Shown piece after piece: positions 17,268 to 26,505 of a DNA stretch of 64,000 nt. Origin of the DNA: Aestuariivirga sp. (GTDB lineage Bacteria; Pseudomonadota; Alphaproteobacteria; Rhizobiales; Aestuariivirgaceae); NCBI GenBank assembly GCA_030680855.1, contig JAUXUN010000036.1, forward strand, positions 1 through 64,000. The letters are read 5' to 3'. Positions within the stretch are counted from its first letter, which is position 1, and every line of letters starts with the position of its first letter. A program made the position numbers and the translations under genes. The notes under the pieces are model-generated. The model did not search any database, was not told the DNA's origin, and was given only the letters and a program-made list of their open reading frames with translations.

Positions 17268-18131
17268 ATGATGCAGGCACAAAAACGCAGGTTGGGCCGG
17301 GGGCTCGCCGCACTTATCGGCGATGATGTCATCGAGGCCGCGTCGCCCGAGGAATCGCGCGGCCTGCGCCACCTTCCCATTGAGATGCTCCATTCAAATC
17401 CGAACAATCCCCGCAAGCAATTCAAGGAAGAAGAGCTTGAGGATCTTTCGAAATCCATCCGGGAAAAGGGCCTGCTGCAACCGATTGTGGTTCGCCAGCG
17501 CGCTGACGGCGAATATGAAATCGTGGCCGGCGAGCGCCGATGGCGGGCCTCGCAGCGGGCGGGCCTGCATGAATTGCCGGTTCTCATCCGCGATCTCAGC
17601 GATGGCGAAACTCTTGAAATAGCCCTCATTGAAAATATCCAGCGTTCCGATCTAAACCCTCTCGAGGAAGCGCGGGCTTACGGGCAACTGCTCGAACAAT
17701 TCTCCTATACGCAGCAGCAACTCGCCGATTCGGTTGGCAAAAGCCGCAGCCATATCGCCAACACCTTGCGCCTTCTCACCCTGCCCGAATCGGTACGCAC
17801 CTATATCGAAGATGGAAAACTGACGGCGGGCCACGCGCGGACGCTGGTTGCCACTGATTCGCCAGCGGACCTCGCCAACAAAATCATCAGTCTTGGCCTT
17901 TCGGTCCGCGAGGCAGAAACGCTTACGCGAAACAACCCGGCGACGCCGACGCGCAAGGCCAAAGCCGCAAAGGATGCCGATACGCGGGCGCTGGAAAAAC
18001 AATTGGCCGAAGCCATGGGCCTTCGCGTTGAAATCAAAGCGCAGGGGCGTGAAGGCGGAACGCTTCTGATCAAGTACAAAACGCTGGATCAGCTTGACGG
18101 GATTACGCACCGGCTGATGAGCAAGAAGTAA
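17268..18131 (+). CDS. parB: Chromosome partitioning protein ParB
   Basis: ParB binds parS, spreads by CTP-dependent clamping, and recruits ParA and SMC. It begins with the short ParA-stimulating tail MMQAQKRRLGRGLAALIGDD. The CTP-binding domain has NPNNPRKQF (near 44), AGERRWRASQRAGL (near 84), and ENIQRSDLNPLEEA (near 122). The helix-turn-helix YTQQQLADSVGKSRSHIANTLRLL that reads parS is near 145-168. A C-terminal dimerisation domain closes the 287-residue protein. Two parS-like sites lie upstream in the window. Confidence 0.96.
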   Translation: MMQAQKRRLGRGLAALIGDDVIEAASPEESRGLRHLPIEMLHSNPNNPRKQFKEEELEDLSKSIREKGLLQPIVVRQRADGEYEIVAGERRWRASQRAGLHELPVLIRDLSDGETLEIALIENIQRSDLNPLEEARAYGQLLEQFSYTQQQLADSVGKSRSHIANTLRLLTLPESVRTYIEDGKLTAGHARTLVATDSPADLANKIISLGLSVREAETLTRNNPATPTRKAKAAKDADTRALEKQLAEAMGLRVEIKAQGREGGTLLIKYKTLDQLDGITHRLMSKK

Positions 18132-18136
18132 AACCG

Positions 18137-19177
18137 TCAGTTACTTCGCGCATCCCGTAGGCGAGCGCTGCGGCCCAAAGCCAACAAGGCGCGGCTTACA
18201 AGCGCTTCATCGAGATCGGGATGCTGGCGTGTCTGCAGGATCGCGCTGCAGATTTTTTCTTCGGCATTGAGGAGAGCGTCAATATCCCAGGTTCGGAGTT
18301 GCATGGAAATCGAGGCGCGCCGTTTGAAAAAGATGCCGAAGCGTGGCGCATGCACCACGCTGTCGATGGTTGAACCCTGGGTAATTTGACAAGCCATGCC
18401 TTGTAGTTTCACAATGTGCTGAAGCACAGCGCTGAGGGTTCCCCGTCCAGCGGTTGCCGAAGCGCCTACCGACATCACATAACGGTCCACGTCGCTTAAC
18501 TTGCCTTCGAAAACCGCATCCAGCAAATCATCCATGGAGGCATCGGATGTATCGCCGCAGATTGCCTGAACATCCTCAACCGAAATCGTGCTCTGGCCCT
18601 GGCAATAGGTGATGAGTTTGAGTGTTTCGCTTTCGGCAACGGCACGCTCAAAGGACATGAATTCCAGAAGCCTGAGCATGGCCTCCTCATCAATTGCCAG
18701 GCCGGATGACCTGATCAAGCGTTCCAGCCGAAACCGCAATTCCTGCGGCGACTCCTCATAAAGCGCCACGCTGGCTGCGAGCGGATGCGCTTCAAACAGC
18801 TTTCGCAGGCGTGAGCTTTTCGACAGGGCTTCGGCATCAATCAAGATCAGATTCCCTCCCACCTCGTTGGCCAGAATGGGATCAAGTGATTTTGCCAGAT
18901 TATCTCCAGTGGCAGAGATCCAGATGACGCGATTTCCACCAAACATGGAAATTGACGAAAACTCCTCAAAAAGACGTCCTGGGGAGCCGGTGACTTGGGC
19001 TTCGGTCAAACGCGATACATTCAGTGTTTCATCGCCTGATTCGATAACTTTCTTTGTGACGCGCTGGCAGAGTTCATAGACGGCACTGCGGTCTGCGCCA
19101 TGAACGAGAATGGCGCGCGGCGCCCTCTTTGGATTTGAAAGGTGGCTGATCAGCTCCGATGCCTTCACGACCGCCAT
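18137..19177 (-). CDS. holA: DNA polymerase III delta subunit
   Basis: HolA is the wrench subunit of the clamp loader that opens the beta clamp. The sequence shows the family N-terminus MAVVKASELISHL, then ILVHGADRSAVYELCQRV and ALYEESPQELRFRLERLI. I start at ATG 19177 (346 residues), just after lptE; the longer frame adds 32 unrelated residues. It is the last gene of the leftward leuS-lptE-holA operon, an order shared with E. coli and many proteobacteria, and is convergent with parB. Confidence 0.92.
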   Translation of the reverse strand: MAVVKASELISHLSNPKRAPRAILVHGADRSAVYELCQRVTKKVIESGDETLNVSRLTEAQVTGSPGRLFEEFSSISMFGGNRVIWISATGDNLAKSLDPILANEVGGNLILIDAEALSKSSRLRKLFEAHPLAASVALYEESPQELRFRLERLIRSSGLAIDEEAMLRLLEFMSFERAVAESETLKLITYCQGQSTISVEDVQAICGDTSDASMDDLLDAVFEGKLSDVDRYVMSVGASATAGRGTLSAVLQHIVKLQGMACQITQGSTIDSVVHAPRFGIFFKRRASISMQLRTWDIDALLNAEEKICSAILQTRQHPDLDEALVSRALLALGRSARLRDARSN

Positions 19178-19190
19178 CTGGTTTGCTCTA

Positions 19191-19697
19191 TTAGTTTCCG
19201 TGGCTCGCCATATAAGCCGCAAGCCGCGTGTGAATGTCCGAGGCAACTTCCTTGGCGGCCCGGCTCGTGGCATTCGCTTCGGCCTGCAGGTCGGCCACGG
19301 GCTCGCGAATGATGTCGTAGGATACGGCGGAAAACGTCTTTCCGGAATTTACTTCCGCACCAGAAGCCGTCGCAATCAACTGATAGGTGACGGTCAGGCG
19401 CAGCCTCATACGCTTGATGCCGGGGATTGACCGGTCAACCAATGTCGACTGGGTTACTTCCGGATTCAAAATAAGCTTGTAGAGATTATCGCCAGCGGTG
19501 CCGGCGGGCCGTATGGAAGAAAGCAGGCTGTTTCTTACCAGCTGGCCGGCCCTGGTATCGGTCTCCTGGATGGCAATCGAAGACAGCGAAGCAACAACGC
19601 CGCGGCCATCGCTGCCCGATGAATAAAGCGGCTTGAAGCCACAGCCGGTGAGGCTGAGCAAAACGACCAGGCAATAGATGACTTTTTTCACCCGCAA
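19191..19697 (-). CDS. lptE: LPS-assembly lipoprotein LptE
   Basis: LptE is the outer-membrane lipoprotein that plugs the LptD barrel and helps place lipopolysaccharide in the outer leaflet. It starts with a lipoprotein signal peptide and lipobox LTGC (cysteine near residue 19), followed by the family-like GFKPLYSSG. The remainder is a single LptE domain (168 residues) with low sequence conservation. Five bases separate it from leuS upstream, and holA follows 13 bases downstream, an arrangement that supports the call. Confidence 0.9.
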   Translation of the reverse strand: MRVKKVIYCLVVLLSLTGCGFKPLYSSGSDGRGVVASLSSIAIQETDTRAGQLVRNSLLSSIRPAGTAGDNLYKLILNPEVTQSTLVDRSIPGIKRMRLRLTVTYQLIATASGAEVNSGKTFSAVSYDIIREPVADLQAEANATSRAAKEVASDIHTRLAAYMASHGN

Positions 19698-19701
19698 ACT
19701 C

Positions 19702-22302
19702 TTATCCGCTTACGACGATATTCACAATACGGTCCGGTACGACAATAAACTTCACTACGGGCTTGCCGTCCAGGGCGCGTTTCACGCCGTCGAGCTTCAT
19801 GACGGCGGCCTCGACTTGATCCTTGGCCGTGCCTTTTTGCAGCCTTATTTCATCCCTGCGCTTGCCGTTGACCTGAACCGCAATGGTGACTTCATCATCC
19901 ACAGTGAGGGCTGAAATAGGGGTGGGCCACGGTGTTTCGACAACGGGCTGCTTATGGCCCATCAGCGCCCAGCATTCCTCGGCCAAATGCGGCATCATGG
20001 GCGCAAACATGAGAACCAGAAAATTACCGGCTTCGCGGATCGTAAAAGCCAAATCGGCAGAAGGATTGGCAATTGCCAAAGCCGTGCTCAGGGCATTTGA
20101 AAGCTCGTAAATCCGGGCAATGGCCCGGTTAAAACGAAGCGACGACAGATCATCGGTAACGGCGGCAAGGGTACGGTGGGCGATGCGGCGCAGCTCTGAA
20201 GCCGCCGGGCCGAATTCACCGGTGAACGGTGCTGTGTCGCGCGAGCTTGCATCGCCCAGGATGCGCCAGAGCCTTTGGGTGAATTTCCAGGCTCCTTCTG
20301 CACCGGCCTCGGTCCATTCAATATCGCGCTCGGGCGGCGAATCAGATAGCATGAACCAGCGCGCCGTATCGGCCCCAAAGCTTTCAATGATCGATTCGGG
20401 GTCGACCACGTTGCGTTTGGATTTGGACATCTTTTCGATGCCGCCGATGGTCAATTCCTCGCCAGTCTTGGCATGAAACCATTTGCCATCGCGCAAAGTC
20501 GCATCAACGGGAAATACCCACTCGCCGCTTCCGGTCTTGAAGGTTTCATGAACGACCATGCCTTGGGTGAACAGGCTGGCAAAGGGTTCATCCCAATCGA
20601 GATGATGGGTCTTGCCCATGGCGCGGGCAAAAAAGCGCGAATAGAGAAGATGCAAAATGGCGTGCTCAACGCCACCAATATACTGATCCACTGGCATCCA
20701 ATAGCGCGCCGCACCAGCTTCCACCGGCACGTCGGCGTTCGGCGAACAAAACCGCGCGTAGTACCAGGAGGAATCGATGAAGGTATCAAAGGTGTCGGTT
20801 TCGCGCGTGGCGTTGGCGCCGCACTTCGGGCACTTCACATGCTTCCAGGTGGGATGATGAACCAGCGGATTGCCCGGTTTGTCGAAGGTGACGTCTTCCG
20901 GCAATGTTACCGGGAGGTCGGACTTGGGCACGGGAACAATCTTGCAGGTAGGGCAATGTATGACCGGAACCGGACAGCCCCAATATCTTTGCCGCGAAAC
21001 GCCCCAGTCGCGCAGGCGGAAATTTACTTTCCTTTTGCCCATCCCTGAGGCCTCAAAACGCCGCGCCACTTCTTCCTTGGCTTCGGGCACCGACAATCCA
21101 TTGAGGAATTCGGAATTGATCATCTGGCTTTCGGCTCCATCCTTCTCCAGATAGGCCTCCGTACTGATGGTGAGGGATGCTGGATCAACTCCCTTTGGCG
21201 CCACCACCGGTATGACCGGCAGGCCATACTTTCGAGCAAAGTCCAAGTCGCGCTGGTCATGGGCGGGACAACCGAAAATTGCCCCCTCGCCATAGCCCAT
21301 GAGCACAAAGTTGGCGGCGTAGACCGGCAGCTTCAGCTTGGGCTGAAAGGGATGGCGGGCATAGATGCCCAGCGCGTAGCCCTTCTTCTCGGCGCGCTCG
21401 ATGGTTTCCTCGCTTGTGCCGAGAGCGGAAACTTCGCGGCGGAATTCGGCGAGGCCTGCATCCCCGGCAGAATATTTTTTCGCAAGTTCATGGTCGGCCG
21501 AAATCGCGCAGAAGCTGGCGCCAAAAATTGTGTCGTGGCGGGTTGTATAGGCCCACAATTTATCCGGCAGCTCGTTGCCCTTCTCATCTTCGAGCACAAA
21601 TGAAAAGCGCATGCCTTCGGAGCGGCCAATCCAGTTGCGCTGCATGAGGCGGACTTTTTCAGGCCATTTTTCGAGACGGTCCAAGGCCTCCAGAAGCTCT
21701 TCGGAGAAATCAGTGATCTTCAAAAACCACTGGGCAAGTTCGCGTTTTTCAACCATCGCGCCGGAGCGCCAGCCGCGTCCGTCGATGACCTGTTCATTGG
21801 CCAGTACCGTTTGATCGACGGGATCCCAGTTGACGAGGGACACCTTGCGCTCCACCAGGCCGGCCTGCATGAAGTCAATGAACATGGCCTGTTCGTGGCG
21901 ATAATAGGCGGGATCGCAGGTGGCGATCTCGCGGCTCCAATCCAGTGACAGGCCCATGGATTTGAGCTGACCGCGCATCGCTGCGATATTTTCATAGGTC
22001 CAGGATTTAGGATGCACGCCACGCTCAATGGCGGCGTTTTCAGCCGGCATGCCGAAGGCGTCCCAGCCCATGGGATGAAGCACGTTAAAGCCGCAGGCCC
22101 GCTTGAAGCGCGCGATAACGTCGCCCATCGTGTAATTGCGCACGTGGCCCATGTGGATGCGCCCGGAGGGATAGGGAAACATTTCCAGAACATAATATTT
22201 GGGCCGGGACGTATCTTCCTTTGCTTCGAAGCAACGTTTCTCGGACCAAAATTTTTGCCAGCGGGGTTCTGCCTCGCGGGAATTATATCTTTCAGATGTC
22301 AC
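19702..22302 (-). CDS. leuS: Leucyl-tRNA synthetase
   Basis: LeuS charges tRNA-Leu with leucine and edits misactivated amino acids. The class I motif [17 protein letters not shown] (HIGH-type HMGH) is near residue 50. The CP1 editing domain follows (for instance [14 protein letters not shown]). Zinc-ribbon cysteines appear in HCPTCK and KCPKC. The KMSKS loop reads [13 protein letters not shown] near residue 615. Length is 866 residues. It is the first gene of the operon with lptE and holA. A tRNA-Leu (CAA) gene lies elsewhere in the window. Confidence 0.97.
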   Translation of the reverse strand: MTSERYNSREAEPRWQKFWSEKRCFEAKEDTSRPKYYVLEMFPYPSGRIHMGHVRNYTMGDVIARFKRACGFNVLHPMGWDAFGMPAENAAIERGVHPKSWTYENIAAMRGQLKSMGLSLDWSREIATCDPAYYRHEQAMFIDFMQAGLVERKVSLVNWDPVDQTVLANEQVIDGRGWRSGAMVEKRELAQWFLKITDFSEELLEALDRLEKWPEKVRLMQRNWIGRSEGMRFSFVLEDEKGNELPDKLWAYTTRHDTIFGASFCAISADHELAKKYSAGDAGLAEFRREVSALGTSEETIERAEKKGYALGIYARHPFQPKLKLPVYAANFVLMGYGEGAIFGCPAHDQRDLDFARKYGLPVIPVVAPKGVDPASLTISTEAYLEKDGAESQMINSEFLNGLSVPEAKEEVARRFEASGMGKRKVNFRLRDWGVSRQRYWGCPVPVIHCPTCKIVPVPKSDLPVTLPEDVTFDKPGNPLVHHPTWKHVKCPKCGANATRETDTFDTFIDSSWYYARFCSPNADVPVEAGAARYWMPVDQYIGGVEHAILHLLYSRFFARAMGKTHHLDWDEPFASLFTQGMVVHETFKTGSGEWVFPVDATLRDGKWFHAKTGEELTIGGIEKMSKSKRNVVDPESIIESFGADTARWFMLSDSPPERDIEWTEAGAEGAWKFTQRLWRILGDASSRDTAPFTGEFGPAASELRRIAHRTLAAVTDDLSSLRFNRAIARIYELSNALSTALAIANPSADLAFTIREAGNFLVLMFAPMMPHLAEECWALMGHKQPVVETPWPTPISALTVDDEVTIAVQVNGKRRDEIRLQKGTAKDQVEAAVMKLDGVKRALDGKPVVKFIVVPDRIVNIVVSG

Positions 22303-22387
22303 AATGCCTGGTCCTAACCAACCTCAATCACAGGGCAAGGAACTACCAGTCCTTGAAATGGCCTGCAAGCTTGGCCATAAGCACAGC

Positions 22388-23068
22388 ATGAATTTACCAC
22401 GTCACCGGGGCCTTCAGGACGTCCGCACACGTCTTGAAACCGCTGCCCAGGCTGCCGGCCGCAAGGCCAGCGAGATCACGCTGATTGCGGTGAGCAAAAC
22501 CTTTGGGGCGGAAACTATCCTGCCGGTCCTGCAAGCTGGGCAAATGGCTTTTGGAGAAAACCGGGTTCAGGAAGCGGCGGGCAAGTGGCCTGCCCTCAGA
22601 TCATCCGCAGCAGGATTGGAGCTGCACCTGATTGGCCCCCTGCAAAGCAACAAGGCGGCCGACGCGGTCCGTCTGTTTGATGCCATTCACACCATAGACA
22701 GGCCACGCATTGCCCAGACGGTTGCCGCGGAAATGGCAAAGCAGGCGCGGCAGCTGCAACTTTTCATTCAGGTCAACACCGGTGATGAAAAGCAGAAGGC
22801 GGGGGTGAGTGTGGGCAGCGCCGATAGTTTTATCGCGGAGTGCCGAAACAAATACGGGCTGCACATTTCGGGCCTCATGTGCATTCCACCCATTAATGAG
22901 GCGCCAGACCAGCATTTTGCGCTTCTGGCCCACATCGCCAGGCGCAATGACCTCACAAACCTGAGCATGGGCATGAGCGGAGACTTCGAGACGGCGATCA
23001 AACATGGGGCAACCCATGTGCGGGTGGGCTCAGCTATTTTCGGAACCCGTGAGGGGCAGCCCCACTAG
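22388..23068 (+). CDS. YggS-family PLP-binding protein (PLP homeostasis)
   Basis: YggS/PROSC proteins carry pyridoxal phosphate without known catalysis and keep vitamin B6 and amino-acid pools in balance. The PLP lysine lies in the block LIAVSKTFGAETI. The family patterns FGENRVQEAAGKW, HLIGPLQSNKA, VNTGDEKQKAGV, and LSMGMSGDFETAIKHGATHVRVGSAIFG are all present. The long frame opens at 22199, but the family N-terminus fits ATG 22388 (226 residues). It is divergent from leuS, and its 3' end overlaps the convergent transpeptidase-like gene by 35 bases. Confidence 0.92.
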   Translation: MNLPRHRGLQDVRTRLETAAQAAGRKASEITLIAVSKTFGAETILPVLQAGQMAFGENRVQEAAGKWPALRSSAAGLELHLIGPLQSNKAADAVRLFDAIHTIDRPRIAQTVAAEMAKQARQLQLFIQVNTGDEKQKAGVSVGSADSFIAECRNKYGLHISGLMCIPPINEAPDQHFALLAHIARRNDLTNLSMGMSGDFETAIKHGATHVRVGSAIFGTREGQPH

Positions 23069-23597
23069 GCGGCCAGATCACCAGACGTGTTCTTATGGAA
23101 CAGCAGCGCAGCACTTTTTGCATGTCTCTCAGTGTTACCCCGATGCAGCCTGCAGTTGGGGTAAAATTCTCCCGGGCAAGATGAAAGAAAATGGCGCTGC
23201 CCCGGCCCTGGACGCGGGGCCGCTGGTTGTGGCTGGTCTCCACCACAATATCATAGAGATGGTCGGGACGTTTCAAATCCTCATGGGCCGCGACATAGGG
23301 CAAATCCACCCGGCGATTGTAATTTCTGTCGCCCACCGTTTCACACCAGCCCCAGCCACCTCTGATGGGTGATGCGGGTATTTTCGACTGGGGCCGGATG
23401 ATCCGGTCACTGCGGTAGTAAATCTGGCGCAGGGACCAGAATCCAACGGGGCTTCCGCCATCACCCTCTTTCTTGAGGAAATTCCTGCCGGATCGCCCCA
23501 GCGCGCAGGGCACTGTAAGGGATCCACAGGTTAACACGCCTCGGGTTGCCCGCGCGCTGATCGCGCGAATGTGAAGATATGTGACGGTTTTCCTCAC
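23034..23597 (-). CDS. L,D-transpeptidase (YkuD) family protein
   Basis: A 187-residue protein with the YkuD catalytic region: FFHLARENFTPTAGCIGVTLRDM, holding the histidine and the cysteine (TAGCIGV) used to cross-link peptidoglycan or attach proteins to it. The N-terminus (MRKTVTYLHIRAISARATRG) shows no clear signal peptide, which is odd for a periplasmic enzyme but also seen in a small alphaproteobacterial subgroup of this family. The start is GTG at 23597. It is divergent from the response-regulator gene. The catalytic fold is convincing, its substrate not. Confidence 0.82.
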   Translation of the reverse strand: MRKTVTYLHIRAISARATRGVLTCGSLTVPCALGRSGRNFLKKEGDGGSPVGFWSLRQIYYRSDRIIRPQSKIPASPIRGGWGWCETVGDRNYNRRVDLPYVAAHEDLKRPDHLYDIVVETSHNQRPRVQGRGSAIFFHLARENFTPTAGCIGVTLRDMQKVLRCCSIRTRLVIWPPSGAAPHGFRK

Positions 23598-23683
23598 GGT
23601 CAGTTGTCTTGCTCCCGGGCTATGAAATGGCCATTGATCATTCTAGAATTGTCCCATGTCCCGGATTTGATGAAAGAACGGTA

Positions 23684-24370
23684 ATGACCAGCACAAAAAA
23701 AATTCTCATCGTCGACGATGACGATACCCTGCGCGAGACGCTGAAGGACCAGTTTTCGCTGCATGATGAATACACGGTCACGGATGTTGCCACTGCAACG
23801 GCCGGTGTCAAGGCGGTCAAGGCCGAGCATGCGGACATGGTGATCCTCGATGTGAACCTGCCGGACATGGATGGCAGGGAAGCCTGCAAGCTGATGCGGC
23901 GCAACGGCTACAAGGGCCCGGTCATCATGCTCACCGGGCAGAGCTCCGATTCCGATACGATTCTGGGTCTCGATTCAGGGGCCAATGACTACATCACCAA
24001 GCCATTCCGATTTGGCGTGCTGCTTGCCCGCATCAGGGCGCATCTGCGGCAGCACGAACACAGCGAAGACGCCACGTTCAAGGTTGGCCCCTATACGTTC
24101 AAGCCCGCATCCAAAATCCTCGTCAGGGATGACAACAAGAAAGTGCGCCTTACCGAAAAGGAAACGGCGATCATCAAGTTCCTCTATCGCTCCGGCGAAC
24201 AGATCGTTGGGCGTGATGTGCTGCTGCATGACGTCTGGGGCTACAATGCCGGGGTCACCACCCACACGCTTGAAACCCACATCTACCGCCTGCGCCAAAA
24301 AATAGAGCGCGATCCGAGCCAGGCGGAAATACTTGTCACCGAGGGTGGCGGCTACAAGCTCATCCCTTGA
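23684..24370 (+). CDS. OmpR-type two-component response regulator
   Basis: A 228-residue regulator. The receiver domain has the acidic pair in LIVDDDDTLRE, the phosphorylated aspartate in MVILDVNLPDMDG, the conserved threonine in IMLTGQ, and the lysine in NDYITKPF. The C-terminal winged helix of the OmpR/PhoB type follows (EKETAIIKFLYRSG ... VTTHTLETHIYRLRQKIE). No histidine kinase gene is nearby, so its partner is unknown. I chose ATG 23684 over an upstream TTG. Neighbours (cNMP-binding protein, xthA) do not define its regulon. Confidence 0.92.
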   Translation: MTSTKKILIVDDDDTLRETLKDQFSLHDEYTVTDVATATAGVKAVKAEHADMVILDVNLPDMDGREACKLMRRNGYKGPVIMLTGQSSDSDTILGLDSGANDYITKPFRFGVLLARIRAHLRQHEHSEDATFKVGPYTFKPASKILVRDDNKKVRLTEKETAIIKFLYRSGEQIVGRDVLLHDVWGYNAGVTTHTLETHIYRLRQKIERDPSQAEILVTEGGGYKLIP

Positions 24371-24457
24371 TCTTGCGGCCCATCCATCGTTGTATGGTGG
24401 CGGCAATGGGAAATCCGGGGGAATCATGGGCTTTTGGGCTCGCATAGGACTTGTGGG

Positions 24458-24934
24458 ATGAGTGTCCGGGCAGATGCCGAGACCTTGCGGCAAATTCCGA
24501 TTTTTGCGGAATGCGAACCCGTGCATTTGCAGCTCCTGGCCTTTGCCGCGGAGCGCCAGCATTTTGTTTCTGGCGAAGCCATTATCTCGCAGGGGACGAA
24601 AGCCAAATCAGCCTTCCTCCTGCTGAGCGGAAATGCCGACGTCCAGCAAACCACAGATTCGCAAAGCCATTCGGTTGCCATGGCAGAACCCGGAGCGTTT
24701 CTCGGCGAGGTCGCAATGATTGGACAAACAACCTATGCCATCACCGCCCTGGCCGCCGGTTCGGTTTCCACCGCAAGAATAGATCATGCGTTATTCCTGC
24801 GCGTTGCCAATGAATATCCGGAATTTGGCCAAAGCGTATTCCGTGTGCTGGCACGGCGGCTCGAAAATTCAATGCAGGACTTCGAAGGCGTGCGCGGGAA
24901 ATTCATGCGCACGAAGTCTTTTCCCGATCTATAG
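24458..24934 (+). CDS. Cyclic-nucleotide-binding (Crp-like sensor) domain protein
   Basis: A 158-residue protein made of one cNMP-binding beta-barrel domain (about 10-130). Family features are IFAECEPVHLQLLAFAAERQHF, GEAIISQGTKAKSAFLLLSGNADV, and PGAFLGEVAMIGQ. There is no helix-turn-helix after it, so it is not a classic transcription factor; it may act by protein contacts. It follows the response regulator by 87 bases. Its 3' end overlaps the convergent xthA by six bases. Confidence 0.87.
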   Translation: MSVRADAETLRQIPIFAECEPVHLQLLAFAAERQHFVSGEAIISQGTKAKSAFLLLSGNADVQQTTDSQSHSVAMAEPGAFLGEVAMIGQTTYAITALAAGSVSTARIDHALFLRVANEYPEFGQSVFRVLARRLENSMQDFEGVRGKFMRTKSFPDL

Positions 24935-25735
24935 TGCGAACGTCGCCATGACCGGCACATGGTCGGAGGTTTGGGTCCAGCCTCTTGTCTCACGCAGGAT
25001 AGTAACATCCTTGCAGGCCGGCGATAGTCCCGGCGTTGACCAGATGTGGTCAAGCCTGCGGCCACGGTTGGCCAGGGCCCAGTCCTTGGCGCGGTAACTC
25101 CACCAGGTGTAAAGCTTTTCACTTGCCGGAGTGTGCTGGCGCATCAGATCAACCCACTTGCCCGCCTTCATCACCCGCAGGAGGCCCTCAGTTTCAATTG
25201 GCGTGTGGCTGACGACCTTGAGCAAATCCTTGTGGGACCAGACATCATGTTCCAGGGGAGCGATATTGAGATCTCCCACGACGATGCCCTCCTGGCCCCT
25301 GGGCACCGAACCATTCGCAAACCAGCTTTCCAGTTCATCAATGAACTGCAGCTTATGGGCAAATTTTTCATTAATCTTGGGATCAGGCTCATCACCGCCG
25401 GAAGGCACATAGAGATTGTGGATGGTGATGGGCTTGGGCCCGGCAAGGCTTACGGAAACATGGCGGCAATCCTCCTTGCCGCAAAATGCCTTGCTGGATT
25501 GCGTGGTGAAAGGCTTGCGCGAAACAATGGCAACGCCGTGATAGCCCTTCTGGCCAAATTCGGCGATGTGGGTGTAGCCCAGATCATGCAGGGGTCCTGA
25601 AGGAAACTGCCCTTGCGGGCATTTCGTTTCCTGGAGGCAAAGCACATCAGGCTTGAGCTGGTTCAGGACCCGCTCAACCAGGCCAATGCGCAAGCGAACC
25701 GAATTGATATTCCAGGTGGCAATCTTGAGTGTCAT
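24929..25735 (-). CDS. xthA: Exodeoxyribonuclease III (AP endonuclease)
   Basis: XthA cuts DNA 5' of abasic sites and degrades 3' ends during base-excision repair. The exonuclease-endonuclease-phosphatase fold shows ATWNINSVRLR, CLQETKCPQGQFP (metal-binding glutamate), VVGDLNIAPLEHDVW, RRLDHIWSTPGL, and the catalytic end TSDHVPVMATF. Length is 268 residues. It stands alone on the minus strand, 43 bases from lolA. Confidence 0.95.
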   Translation of the reverse strand: MTLKIATWNINSVRLRIGLVERVLNQLKPDVLCLQETKCPQGQFPSGPLHDLGYTHIAEFGQKGYHGVAIVSRKPFTTQSSKAFCGKEDCRHVSVSLAGPKPITIHNLYVPSGGDEPDPKINEKFAHKLQFIDELESWFANGSVPRGQEGIVVGDLNIAPLEHDVWSHKDLLKVVSHTPIETEGLLRVMKAGKWVDLMRQHTPASEKLYTWWSYRAKDWALANRGRRLDHIWSTPGLSPACKDVTILRETRGWTQTSDHVPVMATFAL

Positions 25736-25778
25736 GGTCCCAGAATGAGCATAGGTCCGGGTGAAAACGCAAGTGGTA

Positions 25779-26423
25779 CTATTTGCTTCTTTCCTTGCGA
25801 TCGATCTTCACCACAAAGAGCTTGGGATCGATGTTCATGCCCGATTCAAGGTTGGCAAGCGACACGGTGGTGCGGCGGCCCTTGCCGTCGATGATAATCC
25901 ATTGCCGCAACTGATTCTGCGTTTCATCAAAGATCAAGACGAGTTGGCCGCCAATTGTGCCTTTGCGATCCTCAAGCACTACCGAGGTAATGCCGTCGGC
26001 CTGCTCAAAGTCCAGAATGTTGGCTTCCTGCAAGAGATCAACTTTTGGCGAAACGACCAAGCGCAACGGAGTTGCGGCAAGGGGGAATTGGTCGCCTTTT
26101 TCCTTGGCGCGGTTCTTGAGGGTCACCCACTTGCCATCAGAAACGAGAAGAAAAGGGTTGGGCGGAGAATATTCAAAGCGCAGCTTGCCGGGCTTGCTGA
26201 TGAACATCACGCCCTTCGAGACATTCCCCTTGGGACTGATTTGGGTGAATTCGCCCTGAAGAGTCTTGAAACTATTCATGTAGGCAGAAATTTTATTGAT
26301 TGATTCAGCCTGTTCCGGGCTGAGTGAAATGGGTTTGGCTGCTGCAGCGATGGCGCTTGCGCCAACGACTGAGGCAAAAAAGACCGAGAGCGCGAGGGCT
26401 GCAACTTTAAGGGATCGCATCAT
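25779..26423 (-). CDS. lolA: Outer-membrane lipoprotein carrier LolA
   Basis: LolA ferries lipoproteins across the periplasm from the LolCDE complex to the outer membrane. It has a signal peptide (SLKVAALALSVFFASVVGAS) and the LolA half-barrel, with INKISAYMNSFKTLQGEFTQISPKG near the mature N-terminus and PGKLRFEYSPPNPFLLVSDGKWV. I chose ATG 26423 (ATG 26420 equally good); the longer frame uses TTG. It lies downstream of ftsK on the same strand, an order shared with E. coli and many proteobacteria. Confidence 0.92.
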   Translation of the reverse strand: MMRSLKVAALALSVFFASVVGASAIAAAAKPISLSPEQAESINKISAYMNSFKTLQGEFTQISPKGNVSKGVMFISKPGKLRFEYSPPNPFLLVSDGKWVTLKNRAKEKGDQFPLAATPLRLVVSPKVDLLQEANILDFEQADGITSVVLEDRKGTIGGQLVLIFDETQNQLRQWIIIDGKGRRTTVSLANLESGMNIDPKLFVVKIDRKERSK

Positions 26424-26505
26424 GTTATATTCCAAATCTTAGATTTTCAGTGCTTCTACCTATACTTCATTTGAGTTGAAAAGCCGACCATTTTGGGGCA
26501 ACCGG

